64,000 nt of DNA from NCBI RefSeq assembly GCF_900659615.1, contig NZ_CAACUY010000003.1:1-64000 (forward strand), read 5' to 3'. Below the pieces are notes generated by a model. It was not told where the DNA came from, searched no databases, and saw only the letters and a program-made list of their open reading frames with translations. Positions 1-7,655 of this stretch are shown here, piece after piece. Both the position numbers and the translations under genes were made by a program. The DNA is from Actinomadura fibrosa (GTDB lineage Bacteria > Actinomycetota > Actinomycetes > Streptosporangiales > Streptosporangiaceae). Every line of letters begins with the position of its first letter. Positions within the stretch are counted from its first letter, which is position 1.

Positions 1-210
1 CGGTCCGCCGCCCTTCCCGCGCGGGGCCAGGATCAGCGCGGCGCCCGCGCTCGCCGCGGTCAGGGCGACGGCTCCGGCGACGGCCAGCAGGACCATCCGG
101 CGGCCGCGCCGCCGGCGGAGCCGCGCGACCCGTCCCCCTGGACGCGATACGGCGGCGGGATCGTTGAGCTTCTGCACGTCGCTCCGGTCGGCGTCGGGCA
201 CCGGAACCAC
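1..210 (-). CDS. N-terminal part of a single-pass membrane protein (cut by window edge)
   Basis: A minus-strand reading frame enters from the left edge and can start at a GTG at 208-210, preceded by a GGGGACGG ribosome-binding-like stretch. The visible ~69 residues are a short hydrophilic tail, an Arg-rich stretch (RLRRRRGRR) and a hydrophobic segment of about 20 residues rich in Ala, Leu and Val, then a basic PRGKGG. This is the layout of a cytoplasmic tail plus one transmembrane helix, with the rest of the protein probably outside the cell. No family can be named from this part. An in-frame GTG at 301-303 would add a Gly/Arg-rich extension and looks less likely. Confidence 0.4.
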   Translation of the reverse strand, partial: MVPVPDADRSDVQKLNDPAAVSRPGGRVARLRRRRGRRMVLLAVAGAVALTAASAGAALILAPRGKGGGP

Positions 211-403
211 GCCGGAAGCCGTCCCCGGCGGCCCCCGCCGCCCGCGCCCCCGGACCGCGGCACCCCCGTGCCGCCGCCCGCGTACGCCCGCCCCCCGATG
301 CACCGCCGATGCGATGAAATGATCTCCTTCAAGATCGTAGCCAGCGGCGGCTCCCCGCCCGCAACCGGGGTCTGGCCTGCTAGCATCCCGGGCGAACACA
401 GGA

Positions 404-445
404 GCCTTTCCGGCGCGGAGCACCATCCGCCGGGGAGGCTTTTTT
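404..445 (+). terminator. Intrinsic terminator-like hairpin with T run, upstream of the AKR gene
   Basis: Positions 404-415 (GCCTTTCCGGCG) pair with 428-439 (CGCCGGGGAGGC), with two G-T pairs, around a 12-base loop, followed by six T at 440-445. It points rightward, but no rightward gene lies before it in the window. It may therefore end a transcript from an unseen promoter, or act as an attenuator in the leader of the gene starting at 519. Confidence 0.6.
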
Positions 446-518
446 CGTGCCCGGAACCGAACCGCTTCCCGAGCCGGCCGCTTTCCGGGGCCCCTCAGCC
501 GAGAGGACGGAGTCGACC

Positions 519-1367
519 ATGGCCACCCCGACCCCCAGTGCTACGTCCGGCCCCGTGTCCGGTGCGGTGTCGGCCGCCGCTGCGGGGACCTGGACGCTCG
601 GCGACCGCACCGTCAACCGCGTCGGGTTCGGCGCCATGCGGCTCCCGGGCACCGCCGCGTTCGGGTTCGGCGCCCCCCGCGACCGCGACCAGGCCCTCGG
701 CGTCCTCCGCCGTGCGGTCGAGCTCGGCGTGAACCACATCGACACCGCCGCGTTCTACTTCTCGCCGCTGCGCTCGGCCAACGAGCTCATCAACACCGCG
801 CTCGCCCCCTACCCCGAGGACCTCGTCATCGCCACCAAGGTCTGGGCCGGACGCGACCCCTCGGGTGAATGGCAGTGGGCCGAGCCCGGGCGGCTCCGCG
901 GCCAGGTTGAGGAGAACCTGCGCCAGCTCGGCCGCGACCACCTCGACGTGGTCGCCCTGCGCGTCCCGCCCAGCCGCCGGGACGGCTCGATCGGCGAGCA
1001 CTTCGCCGCGCTGGCCGCCCTCCGCGACGCCGGCCTCGTCCGCCACCTCGGCATCTCCAACGCCACCTCCCGGCACCTTGCCGAGGCCCTGGAGATCGCG
1101 CCCGTGGTGTGCGTGCAGAACCCCTTCGGCATCGGCGCGCCTGCCGAGCAGCGGGACCTGCTGCGCGCCTGTGGCGAACGCGGCATCGCGTTCGTCCCGT
1201 TCTTCGCCATCGCCGGAGAGGGAGGCGGCGACGGACCGGGCCCGGGCACCGGTGACGGCGAGATCGAAGCGGTCGCTCGCGCGCACGGTGCGACGGCCGC
1301 GCAGGTCCGCCTCGCCTGGACGCTGGCGCAGGGACCGCACGTCCCGTCTCTGGGAACCGCGCCCTAG
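519..1367 (+). CDS. Aldo/keto reductase family protein lacking the usual catalytic His
   Basis: A 282-residue TIM-barrel protein of the aldo/keto reductase superfamily. Supporting motifs are GFGAMRLPG near the N-terminus, NHIDTAAFY (D75 and Y80 of the catalytic tetrad) and VIATKVW (K107). The strand that normally ends in the catalytic His (usually a LDLYLLH-type motif) reads LDVVALRVP here, so the tetrad is incomplete. Reductase activity on carbonyls with NADPH is the family role, but substrate and activity are open. The ATG at 519 follows GAGAGGACGGAG; an upstream in-frame ATG at 447 would add a low-complexity leader and overlaps the region just after the hairpin at 404-445. The gene is convergent with the HAD gene that follows. 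Confidence 0.85.
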   Translation: MATPTPSATSGPVSGAVSAAAAGTWTLGDRTVNRVGFGAMRLPGTAAFGFGAPRDRDQALGVLRRAVELGVNHIDTAAFYFSPLRSANELINTALAPYPEDLVIATKVWAGRDPSGEWQWAEPGRLRGQVEENLRQLGRDHLDVVALRVPPSRRDGSIGEHFAALAALRDAGLVRHLGISNATSRHLAEALEIAPVVCVQNPFGIGAPAEQRDLLRACGERGIAFVPFFAIAGEGGGDGPGPGTGDGEIEAVARAHGATAAQVRLAWTLAQGPHVPSLGTAP

Positions 1368-1378
1368 CCGTGCGGTGG

Positions 1379-2173
1379 TCAGGCGTCGACGACCTCGATC
1401 AGGTCCGCGATCGAGGACACCACGCGGTTCGGCCGGAACGGGAACCGCTCGACCTCCTCCTTGCGCGTCATCCCGCTCAGCACCAGGATCGTCTCCAGCC
1501 CGGCCTCCACGCCCGCGACGATGTCGGTGTCCATCCGGTCGCCGACCATCGCGGTGGACTCGCTGTGCCCGCCGACCACGTTCAGCGCCGTCCGCATCAT
1601 CAGCGGGTTCGGCTTGCCGACGAAGTACGGCGCCACCCCCGTCGCCCGGGTGATCATCGCCGCGACCGCCCCGCACGCCGGCAGGGACCCCTCGGGGGAC
1701 GGGCCGATCGGGTCGGGGTTGGTCGCCACGAACCGGGCGCCGTTCTCGATCAGCCGGATCGCCTTGGTGATCTGCGAGAAGCTGTAGGTGCGGGTCTCGC
1801 CGAGCACCACGTAGTCGGGATCGAGGTCGGTGAGGACGAACTCCGCCTCGTGCAGCGCCGTCGTCAGCCCCGCCTCGCCGATCACGTACGCCGACCCCTC
1901 CGGCCGCTGGTCGGCCAGGAACCGCGCCGTCGCCAGCGCCGACGTGAAGATCGACTCGGCCGGCACCGCCAGCCCGAGCGAGCCGAGGCGGGCCGACAGG
2001 TCGCGCCGGGTGTAGATCGAGTTGTTGGTGAGGACGAGGAAGGGCTTGCCGGAGGCCGCCAGCCTGCGGATGAACTCGTCGGCACCGGGGACGGGACGGC
2101 CCTCGTGCACCAGCACCCCGTCCATGTCCGACAGCCAGTACTCGATCGGCTTGCGCTCGGTCATGCCCCCCAT
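1379..2173 (-). CDS. HAD-IIA family sugar-phosphate phosphatase (NagD-like)
   Basis: 264 residues. The N-terminal DMDGV motif (D16 nucleophile, D18), the LTNN motif near residue 50, the GKPNP lysine loop and the late acidic motif GDRMDTDI are the four HAD motifs in the order seen in NagD/AraL-type subclass IIA phosphatases, which carry the cap between motifs II and III. The expected reaction is hydrolysis of small phosphorylated metabolites in the cytoplasm. The first ATG (2171-2173) lies 6 bases after a TTACCT -10 box, so the mRNA is probably leaderless. The second ATG, three codons later, has a G-run too close to serve as a ribosome-binding site. Confidence 0.9.
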   Translation of the reverse strand: MGGMTERKPIEYWLSDMDGVLVHEGRPVPGADEFIRRLAASGKPFLVLTNNSIYTRRDLSARLGSLGLAVPAESIFTSALATARFLADQRPEGSAYVIGEAGLTTALHEAEFVLTDLDPDYVVLGETRTYSFSQITKAIRLIENGARFVATNPDPIGPSPEGSLPACGAVAAMITRATGVAPYFVGKPNPLMMRTALNVVGGHSESTAMVGDRMDTDIVAGVEAGLETILVLSGMTRKEEVERFPFRPNRVVSSIADLIEVVDA

Positions 2174-2179
2174 TGTCGC

Positions 2180-2185
2180 AGGTAA
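2180..2185 (-). promoter_or_regulatory. -10 box for a leaderless HAD transcript
   Basis: On the minus strand TTACCT ends 6 bases before the ATG at 2173, which would place the transcription start at or next to the start codon. No clear -35 is seen. The rest of 2174-2378 holds no gene I can support. Confidence 0.4.
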
Positions 2186-2378
2186 GGATCATCGCCGGTA
2201 CCGGCGCGCACCCCCACCCCGCCCGGGGAACGGGGCGTGGCGGGGCCGTGGCGCGCCGCCCGCGGATCCGGGACCCGGCGGCGGCGCGGCGCCGTCCGCG
2301 CGGTGGCGTAAGGCCGTCCGGGACGTGGCGCGGGGGCGTCCGGCCGGGGCGTGCGGCCGTCCGACCTGCGGCGGACCG

Positions 2379-2408
2379 TTGACCCGGACGTGACGTGGCT
2401 CATAGATT
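2379..2408 (+). promoter_or_regulatory. SigA-type promoter for the acyl-CoA synthetase gene
   Basis: TTGACC (2379-2384), an 18-base spacer and TAGATT (2403-2408) form one of the best housekeeping-type promoters in the window. It would give a leader of about 70 bases ending in a GGAGG ribosome-binding site at 2472-2476. Confidence 0.65.
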
Positions 2409-2483
2409 CTCGGGACGGCGTACCCGAACCGCGTTCGGCGTTCGGGCCGGGCGACGGGACGCCGCGGGCGCGGAGGTGCGAGG

Positions 2484-4172
2484 ATGCGGAGCATCGCTGA
2501 GGTGCGGGCGGCCATGACGGCCCCCGGGCAGCTCTTCGAGATGGACGAGGTCGAGATCCGCGGCGTGCGGACCCGCGTGTGGAAGAACGCCCCGCCCACC
2601 CTCCGCGACGTCCTGGAGATCTCGCGCCTGCACGGCGACGCGCCGTTCCTCGTCTACGAGGACGACCGGCTCAGCTTCGCCGAGCACTACGCCGAGGCCG
2701 CCGCGTTCGCGCGGCTGCTCATCGGCCGGTACGGGGTCCGCAAGGGCGACCGCGTCGCCATCGCGATGCGCAACTACCCCGAGTGGTCGGTGGCCTTCTT
2801 CGGCGCCGCCGCCGCGGGCGCCGTCGTCGTCCCCCTCAACGCCTGGTGGAGCGCCGGCGAGCTGGAGTACGGGCTGCGCGACAGCGGCGCCGCCGTGCTG
2901 GTCGCCGACCGGCAGCGGGCCGAGCGCCTCGCCGGCGTCCTGCCGTCCCTGGACCTCGCCGCCCTGGTCGTCCGCGCGGACGGGCCGCCGCCGCCCGGCA
3001 CCGAGGCGTTCGAGGACGTGCTCGGCGACACCGGCGACCCGGCCGCCGCGTCCCTGCCCGACCTCGCCCTCGACCCCGAGGACGAGGCCACCATCTTCTA
3101 CACCTCCGGCACCACCGGACGCTCCAAGGGCGCCCTCGGCACCCACCGCAACATCACCACCAACCCCGTCAGCCTCGCCTACGGGATGCTGTCGGCCGGG
3201 GTCCGCGCCGGCGGCGAGCTGGAGGAGCTGAGCCGGCCCCAGCGGCGCGTCACGCTGCTCAGCGTGCCGTTCTTCCACGCCACCGGCTGCCACTCGGTCC
3301 TGGTGAGCAGCGCCCTGCAAGGCGGCACCGTCGTCCTGATGTACAAGTGGGACGTCGACAAGGCGCTGCGGCTGATCGAGCGGGAGCGGGTCACCGGGTT
3401 CGGCGGCGTCCCCACCATGGCCTGGCAGGTGCTCACCTCCCCCGACTTCGACAAGTACGACACCTCCAGCCTCACCAGCGTCAGCTACGGCGGCGCGCCC
3501 GCGCCCCCCACCCTCGTCGACAAGATCAAGAACCGGCTGCCCCAGCGCGTCCCCGGCAACGGCTACGGCCTGACCGAGACCTCCTCGGTCACCACCTACA
3601 ACGCCGGCGTCAACTACCTGGAGCACCCCGACAGCGTCGGCCCGCCCGTGGCCGTCTGTGACGTCAAGGTCGTCGACCCGGCGGGGGACGAACTGCCCAC
3701 CGGCGAGGTCGGCGAGCTGCTCATCAAGGGCCCCAACGTCATCAAGGGCTACTGGAACAAGCCCGAGGCCACCGCCCAGGCCATCGTGGACGGCTGGTTC
3801 CACAGCGGCGACCTCGCCCGCCTGGACGCCGACGGCTTCGTCTACATCGTCGACCGCGCCAAGGACATGCTGATCCGCGGCGGCGAGAACATCTACTGCG
3901 CCGAGGTCGAGGCCGCCCTCTACGAGCACCCCGCCGTCGCCGACTGCGGCGTCATCGGCGTCCCCCACGAGGTGCTGGGCGAGGAGGTCGGCGCCGTCGT
4001 GCGGCTGCGGCCCGGCGCGTCCGCGACCGCCGCCGAGCTCCAGGAGTTCCTCGCCGACCGGATCGCCGCGTTCAAGATCCCCGCGCACGTCTGGTTCCGC
4101 GCGGACGAGCTGCCCCGCAACCCCGGCGGCAAGCTGCTCAAGACGCGGCTGCGCGCCGAGCTGATCGGCTGA
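2484..4172 (+). CDS. Class I adenylate-forming acyl-CoA synthetase (FadD-like)
   Basis: A 562-residue AMP-forming ligase that activates a carboxylic acid, probably a fatty or aromatic acid, to its acyl-adenylate and then the CoA thioester. Seen in order: the P-loop YTSGTTGRSKGA (about residues 206-217), the acid-binding GYGLTETS (about 360), the hinge/ribose motif HSGD with the downstream DRAKDMLIRGGENI, and the C-terminal PGGKLLKTRL with the catalytic Lys (about 551). Length is normal. The start is set by GGAGG 7 bases upstream of the ATG. It stands alone behind its own promoter, so neighbours do not indicate the substrate. Confidence 0.93.
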   Translation: MRSIAEVRAAMTAPGQLFEMDEVEIRGVRTRVWKNAPPTLRDVLEISRLHGDAPFLVYEDDRLSFAEHYAEAAAFARLLIGRYGVRKGDRVAIAMRNYPEWSVAFFGAAAAGAVVVPLNAWWSAGELEYGLRDSGAAVLVADRQRAERLAGVLPSLDLAALVVRADGPPPPGTEAFEDVLGDTGDPAAASLPDLALDPEDEATIFYTSGTTGRSKGALGTHRNITTNPVSLAYGMLSAGVRAGGELEELSRPQRRVTLLSVPFFHATGCHSVLVSSALQGGTVVLMYKWDVDKALRLIERERVTGFGGVPTMAWQVLTSPDFDKYDTSSLTSVSYGGAPAPPTLVDKIKNRLPQRVPGNGYGLTETSSVTTYNAGVNYLEHPDSVGPPVAVCDVKVVDPAGDELPTGEVGELLIKGPNVIKGYWNKPEATAQAIVDGWFHSGDLARLDADGFVYIVDRAKDMLIRGGENIYCAEVEAALYEHPAVADCGVIGVPHEVLGEEVGAVVRLRPGASATAAELQEFLADRIAAFKIPAHVWFRADELPRNPGGKLLKTRLRAELIG

Positions 4173-4201
4173 CGGCCCGCCCCGGGCCCGGCGGATGCGG
4201 G

Positions 4202-4207
4202 TAGCGT
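4202..4207 (+). promoter_or_regulatory. Candidate -10 box for a leaderless RidA-like gene
   Basis: TAGCGT ends 6 bases before the GTG start at 4214, and no Shine-Dalgarno sequence is present. No convincing -35 is visible, so this is a weak call that rests on the spacing shared with other genes here. Confidence 0.35.
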
Positions 4208-4213
4208 GATCAT

Positions 4214-4648
4214 GTGACAGAACGCAGCACCGCGCGCCCCGGGACCGGCATCCGCGAGATCGACGCCGCGGGCCTGCCGCCCGGCCCCGGCTACAGCCAC
4301 GCCGTCTCCGTCGACGTCCCCGGGCGCCTGGTCGTCCTCAGCGGCCAGATCGCCCTGGACGCCGACGGGAACCTCGTCGGCGCCGGGGACGTGGAGGCCC
4401 AGACCCGCCAGGTGTTCGCCAACCTGGAGGCAGCGCTCACCGCCGCCGGCGCCCGCTGGGAGCACGTGGTCCGGCTCGGCTACTTCCTGCGCGACGCCCG
4501 CCAGGTCGGCGTCGTGCGGGCCGTCCGCACCGAGATGCTGCCCGAGGGCGTCTCGCCCGCCGCGTCCCTCGTCGAGGTGTCCGGCCTCGTCCGCGACGAC
4601 CTGCTCGTCGAGATCGAGGCCTGGGCCGTCGTCCCCTCCGGCGCCTGA
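4214..4648 (+). CDS. RidA (YjgF/YER057c/UK114) family protein with altered active-site Arg position
   Basis: A 144-residue member of the Rid superfamily. The characteristic blocks are a hydrophobic strand ending in SGQIALDADGNLVG, the EAQTRQVFANLEAALTAAG helix and the C-terminal DLLVEIEAWAVV strand. Canonical RidA is a trimeric enamine/imine deaminase that needs an Arg in a PAR-type motif. Here that segment reads SPAASLVEV, so the Arg is replaced by Ala, as in Rid subfamilies of unknown activity. The GTG start fits a leaderless transcript. It is convergent with TerD and shares its terminator. Confidence 0.88.
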   Translation: MTERSTARPGTGIREIDAAGLPPGPGYSHAVSVDVPGRLVVLSGQIALDADGNLVGAGDVEAQTRQVFANLEAALTAAGARWEHVVRLGYFLRDARQVGVVRAVRTEMLPEGVSPAASLVEVSGLVRDDLLVEIEAWAVVPSGA

Positions 4649-4743
4649 TCTCCCCGGGCCGCTGGAGGGCCCGTGACACCGGCCCGGGGGCGTCGGTCCT
4701 AACACCGGCCCGTGACGGCGGCCCGTGACGGCGGCCCCGACAT

Positions 4744-4781
4744 GCGAGGCGCCCCGGGCCGGACGGCCCGGGGCGCCTCGC
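4744..4781. terminator. Bidirectional terminator between RidA-like and TerD genes
   Basis: A perfect 17-bp inverted repeat: GCGAGGCGCCCCGGGCC (4744-4760), a 4-base loop and its complement (4765-4781). There is no T run. It sits between two convergent genes and probably serves both. Confidence 0.75.
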
Positions 4782-4798
4782 TCACGCCGTCGTACCGC

Positions 4799-5374
4799 TC
4801 AGACGTTGACGCCGAAGTCGGAGGCGATCCCGGCCAGGCCGGAGGCGTACCCCTGGCCCACGGCGCGGAACTTCCACTCGGCGCCGTTGCGGTAGAGCTC
4901 GCCGAACACCATCGCCGTCTCGGTCGAGGCGTCCTCGGACAGGTCGTACCGGGCGATCTCGCTGTTGTCCGCCTGGTTCACCACGCGGATGAACGCGTTG
5001 CGGACCTGGCCGAAGCTCTGCTGGCGGCCGTCGGCGTCGTAGATCGACACCGGGAACACGATCTTGGCGACCTCGGCGGGCACACCGGCCAGGTTCACCT
5101 TGATCTGCTCGTCGTCGCCCTCGCCCTCACCGGTGAGGTTGTCGCCCGTGTGCTCGACCGAGCCGTCCGGGCTCTTGAGGTTGTTGAAGAACACGAAGTG
5201 CTGGTCCGACAGGACCTTGTTCTCCGCCGAGCACAGCAGCGCGCTGGCGTCGAGGTCGAAGTCGGTCCCCGTCGTGGTGCGCACGTCCCAGCCCAGACCC
5301 ACCACGACGGCGGTCAGTCCGGGAGCCTCCTTCGTCAACGAGACGTTGCCGCCCTTGCTCAGACTGACTCCCAC
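4799..5374 (-). CDS. TerD family calcium-binding stress protein
   Basis: A 191-residue TerD-domain protein covering nearly the whole length. Typical features are the start [19 protein letters not shown], the acidic metal-binding block [10 protein letters not shown] with [19 protein letters not shown], and the C-terminal [10 protein letters not shown]...MVFGELYR with GQGYASGL. TerD proteins are cytoplasmic Ca2+-binding proteins linked to tellurite, oxidative and envelope stress; their biochemical role is not settled. The GTG start follows GGAGGT. A single copy without the rest of a ter operon is usual in actinomycetes. An ECF-type promoter lies upstream (see 5434-5459). Confidence 0.93.
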   Translation of the reverse strand: MGVSLSKGGNVSLTKEAPGLTAVVVGLGWDVRTTTGTDFDLDASALLCSAENKVLSDQHFVFFNNLKSPDGSVEHTGDNLTGEGEGDDEQIKVNLAGVPAEVAKIVFPVSIYDADGRQQSFGQVRNAFIRVVNQADNSEIARYDLSEDASTETAMVFGELYRNGAEWKFRAVGQGYASGLAGIASDFGVNV

Positions 5375-5433
5375 TGTGTCTACCTCCGAATCGGCCCATG
5401 CGGATGCCTGTCACCCGCGCGGTCTGTTACGAG

Positions 5434-5459
5434 AACGGTAGCCACCCGGCACTGGTTCC
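5434..5459 (-). promoter_or_regulatory. ECF-sigma-type promoter for terD
   Basis: On the minus strand GGAACC (5459-5454), 16 bases, then CGTT (5437-5434). GGAAC with a CGTT about 17 bases further on is the classic signature of stress ECF sigma factors of the SigE group. It would start transcription about 50 bases before the GTG of the TerD gene. Confidence 0.55.
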
Positions 5460-5515
5460 CCCACGTCCTTCGCGAAGTCGCGGCGTGGCGTGGCCTTTCA
5501 CCGGACGCGCCGCCC

Positions 5516-6337
5516 TCATCCGCCGTCCCCGGGCAGGATCCCGGCGGCAGGCGCGGTGATCGGCGCGGGCAGGTCCAGCCCCGCCGCCAGGTCCGCCGCG
5601 CGCGGCGCCAGCGCGTCGCAGACCTCCGCCCGCAGGGCCCACACCTCGTCCAGCACCCCGGCCGGGACGACGCCCTCGTTCAGCAGGTCGCCCGCCCGCC
5701 GGTCGAGCCAGTTCAGCGCGTGCAGGCGCAGCACCGGGCCCAGCAGCTCCGGACCCTCCTCCAGCGACGTGACGAGGATCTCCAGCATGGTCCGGTCGGC
5801 GCACGCCACGGCGGTCCGCGCGGCCAGGACGAGGTTGCCGTTCCAGGCGGTGAACGGGTCCCGCCCGGCGGCGCGGGCGTCCGCCACCCGCCCGGCGAGC
5901 CGGTCGCGCATCCGCCGCTCGACGTCCCGCGCCAGGAACAGCCACACCCGCGGGGACCGCAGATCGCCCTCGTCGGGCGGCCCGGCACCGGGCTCGGGCG
6001 GCGCGTAGCGGTCCAGGTCCGCCATGGCCCGCGCCGTGTCGTAGAGGATCAGCTCGTTGTCGCCGCCGGCGTTCTGGTAGGCGTGGGCGAGGCCCCGGTA
6101 GGCGTTGAGCCGCTCCACCGCGGCGAAGCCCGGCGCCCCGCAGTGCACCCGGCACATCGACACCGTCTCCTGCGCCTGGACGGTCGCCGCCGCCTTCAGC
6201 AGCGCCAGATCGCGGTCCACCGCCGACCACGGCGCCCACGCGGTCCGCGGCCCGCCCGCGCCGACGTCCGGCCCGACGTCCGGCCCGGCACCCCACTCGC
6301 CCGGGTGGGGTGACCTCGTCTCGCAAGGGGGCAACAT
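5516..6337 (-). CDS. Conserved-looking hypothetical alpha-helical protein
   Basis: A frame of up to 273 residues with good codon bias, rich in Ala, Arg and Leu and probably all-helical. No motif I recognise and no signal peptide or membrane segment. The middle part (RLNAYRGLAHAYQNAGGDNE and following) suggests a globular helical-repeat fold, but this is only an impression. The first ATG (6337) would overlap the start region of the divergent acyltransferase gene, and the first ~35 residues contain a repeat of GPDVG. The true start is probably further in, for example at the GTG encoding the V of VDRDLALLK near 6220. I cannot assign a function. Confidence 0.6.
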   Translation of the reverse strand: MLPPCETRSPHPGEWGAGPDVGPDVGAGGPRTAWAPWSAVDRDLALLKAAATVQAQETVSMCRVHCGAPGFAAVERLNAYRGLAHAYQNAGGDNELILYDTARAMADLDRYAPPEPGAGPPDEGDLRSPRVWLFLARDVERRMRDRLAGRVADARAAGRDPFTAWNGNLVLAARTAVACADRTMLEILVTSLEEGPELLGPVLRLHALNWLDRRAGDLLNEGVVPAGVLDEVWALRAEVCDALAPRAADLAAGLDLPAPITAPAAGILPGDGG

Positions 6338-7607
6338 GTCAGAGTCGACGGCCGCTCAAAGACCCGCCCGCATCGAATCCCTCACCGGAGTCCGCTTCAT
6401 CGCGGCGTTCATGGTGTTCCTCTTCCATGTGTCGCTGCTGAAGCTGTTCGCCGCCTACGGCACCGACGAGGGCCCCTACGACAAGCTGGTGCACAACGCC
6501 GGTTTCCTCGGCGTGACGTTCTTCTTCGTCCTCAGCGGTTTCGTGCTGACCTGGTCGGCGCGCGACTCCGACACGGCCGCGCGGTTCCTCCGCCGCCGGG
6601 TCGTCAAGATCTTCCCCAACCACATCGTGACGTTCGCGCTGGCGATGGTGCTCTACGCGTCGCTGTTCTGGCCGGACTCGTCGGCGGTGCTGAACTTCTT
6701 CCTGGTCCAGGCGTGGTCGCCGAAGGAGGTCGTGTTCTTCAGCATCAACATCCCGGCCTGGTCGCTGTCCTGCGAGCTCTTCTTCTACCTGCTCTTCCCG
6801 CTGCTGCTGTGGGCGGTGCGGAAGATCCGGCCGGAGCACCTGTGGTGGTACGCCGGCGGGGTCGCGGCGCTGATCCTGGTGGTCCCGCTGATCGCCAGGG
6901 CGCTGCCCGCCGACCCCATGTTCAGCCCGGCCAACGTCGGCACGCCGTACGGAGGCCACTCCGCGACGCAGTTCTGGTTCGCCGGCATCTTCCCGCCGGT
7001 GCGGCTGCTGGACTTCGTCCTCGGCATCCTCGCCGCCCGGATCGTGCTCGCCGGACGCTGGATCGGCCTGCGCACGGTCCCGGCGGTGGGAATCCTGGTC
7101 GCCAGTTACGCGGCGAGCCTGGCCGAGCCGTGGCTGTACCAGGTCAACGCGGCCAACGTCCTTCCGCTGGCGCTGCTCATCGCGGCCATCGCCACCGCCG
7201 ACGTCCAGGGCCGCCGGTCGGCCCTGCGGTCGCCGGTGATGCGGCGGCTGGGCGAGTGGTCGTTCGCGTTCTACCTGCTGCACTGGTCCCTCGGGCTGTG
7301 GATCAAGCTGCGCACCTCGGCCGGGCGCCAGCACGACCTGTCCGTGCCGGCGGGCCTCGGGGTGATCGCCGGGCTCCTCGCGGTGACGCTGGTGGCGTCG
7401 TGGCTGCTGTTCACCCTCGTCGAGGATCCGGTCATGCGCAGGTGGTCCAAGCCGAGGTCGGCGCGGCGGCCGCACGGCGGTGGCGCGGCGGACCGGCGCG
7501 AGCTCGCCGGCACCGGACTCGCCGGCACCGAGCCGCGCCCTGATCCGCGTCCCGATCCGCGTCCCGATCCGGGTGTCGCCGGCGTCCCCGACGCCGCCGG
7601 CCCCTGA
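6336..7607 (+). CDS. Acyltransferase-3 family membrane O-acyltransferase (OafA/NolL type)
   Basis: A 423-residue integral membrane protein with about ten hydrophobic helices. The N-terminal motif RIESLTGVRFIAAFMVFLFH places the catalytic His at the end of helix 1. FFVLSGFVLTW, the RRRVVKIFP loop and the late FYLLHWSLGLWIKL are the family hallmarks. Such enzymes move acyl groups across or at the membrane onto sugars or glycolipids. A ribosome-binding site AAGGGGG lies 5 bases before the ATG. The C-terminal tail after the last helix is basic and then repetitive: a 12-base unit encodes PRPDPRPDPRPDPG. This tail is probably cytoplasmic and may simply be slippage-prone DNA. Confidence 0.9.
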   Translation: MSESTAAQRPARIESLTGVRFIAAFMVFLFHVSLLKLFAAYGTDEGPYDKLVHNAGFLGVTFFFVLSGFVLTWSARDSDTAARFLRRRVVKIFPNHIVTFALAMVLYASLFWPDSSAVLNFFLVQAWSPKEVVFFSINIPAWSLSCELFFYLLFPLLLWAVRKIRPEHLWWYAGGVAALILVVPLIARALPADPMFSPANVGTPYGGHSATQFWFAGIFPPVRLLDFVLGILAARIVLAGRWIGLRTVPAVGILVASYAASLAEPWLYQVNAANVLPLALLIAAIATADVQGRRSALRSPVMRRLGEWSFAFYLLHWSLGLWIKLRTSAGRQHDLSVPAGLGVIAGLLAVTLVASWLLFTLVEDPVMRRWSKPRSARRPHGGGAADRRELAGTGLAGTEPRPDPRPDPRPDPGVAGVPDAAGP

Positions 7608-7655
7608 CCGGCGCCCGGCCGGCGGCGGAGCGTGAGCGGTGGCGGCGCGCGAACC

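Noticed and set aside
2400-4088. Long minus-strand open frame opposite the acyl-CoA synthetase gene
   Set aside because: It is an antisense shadow caused by GC-rich third positions; its translation is low-complexity Gly/Val/Arg and the opposite strand has clear family motifs. The same applies to long frames at 495-2192, 19085-21979, 24060-26120, 27067-28728, 29210-31411, 37145-39700 and 42306-45026.
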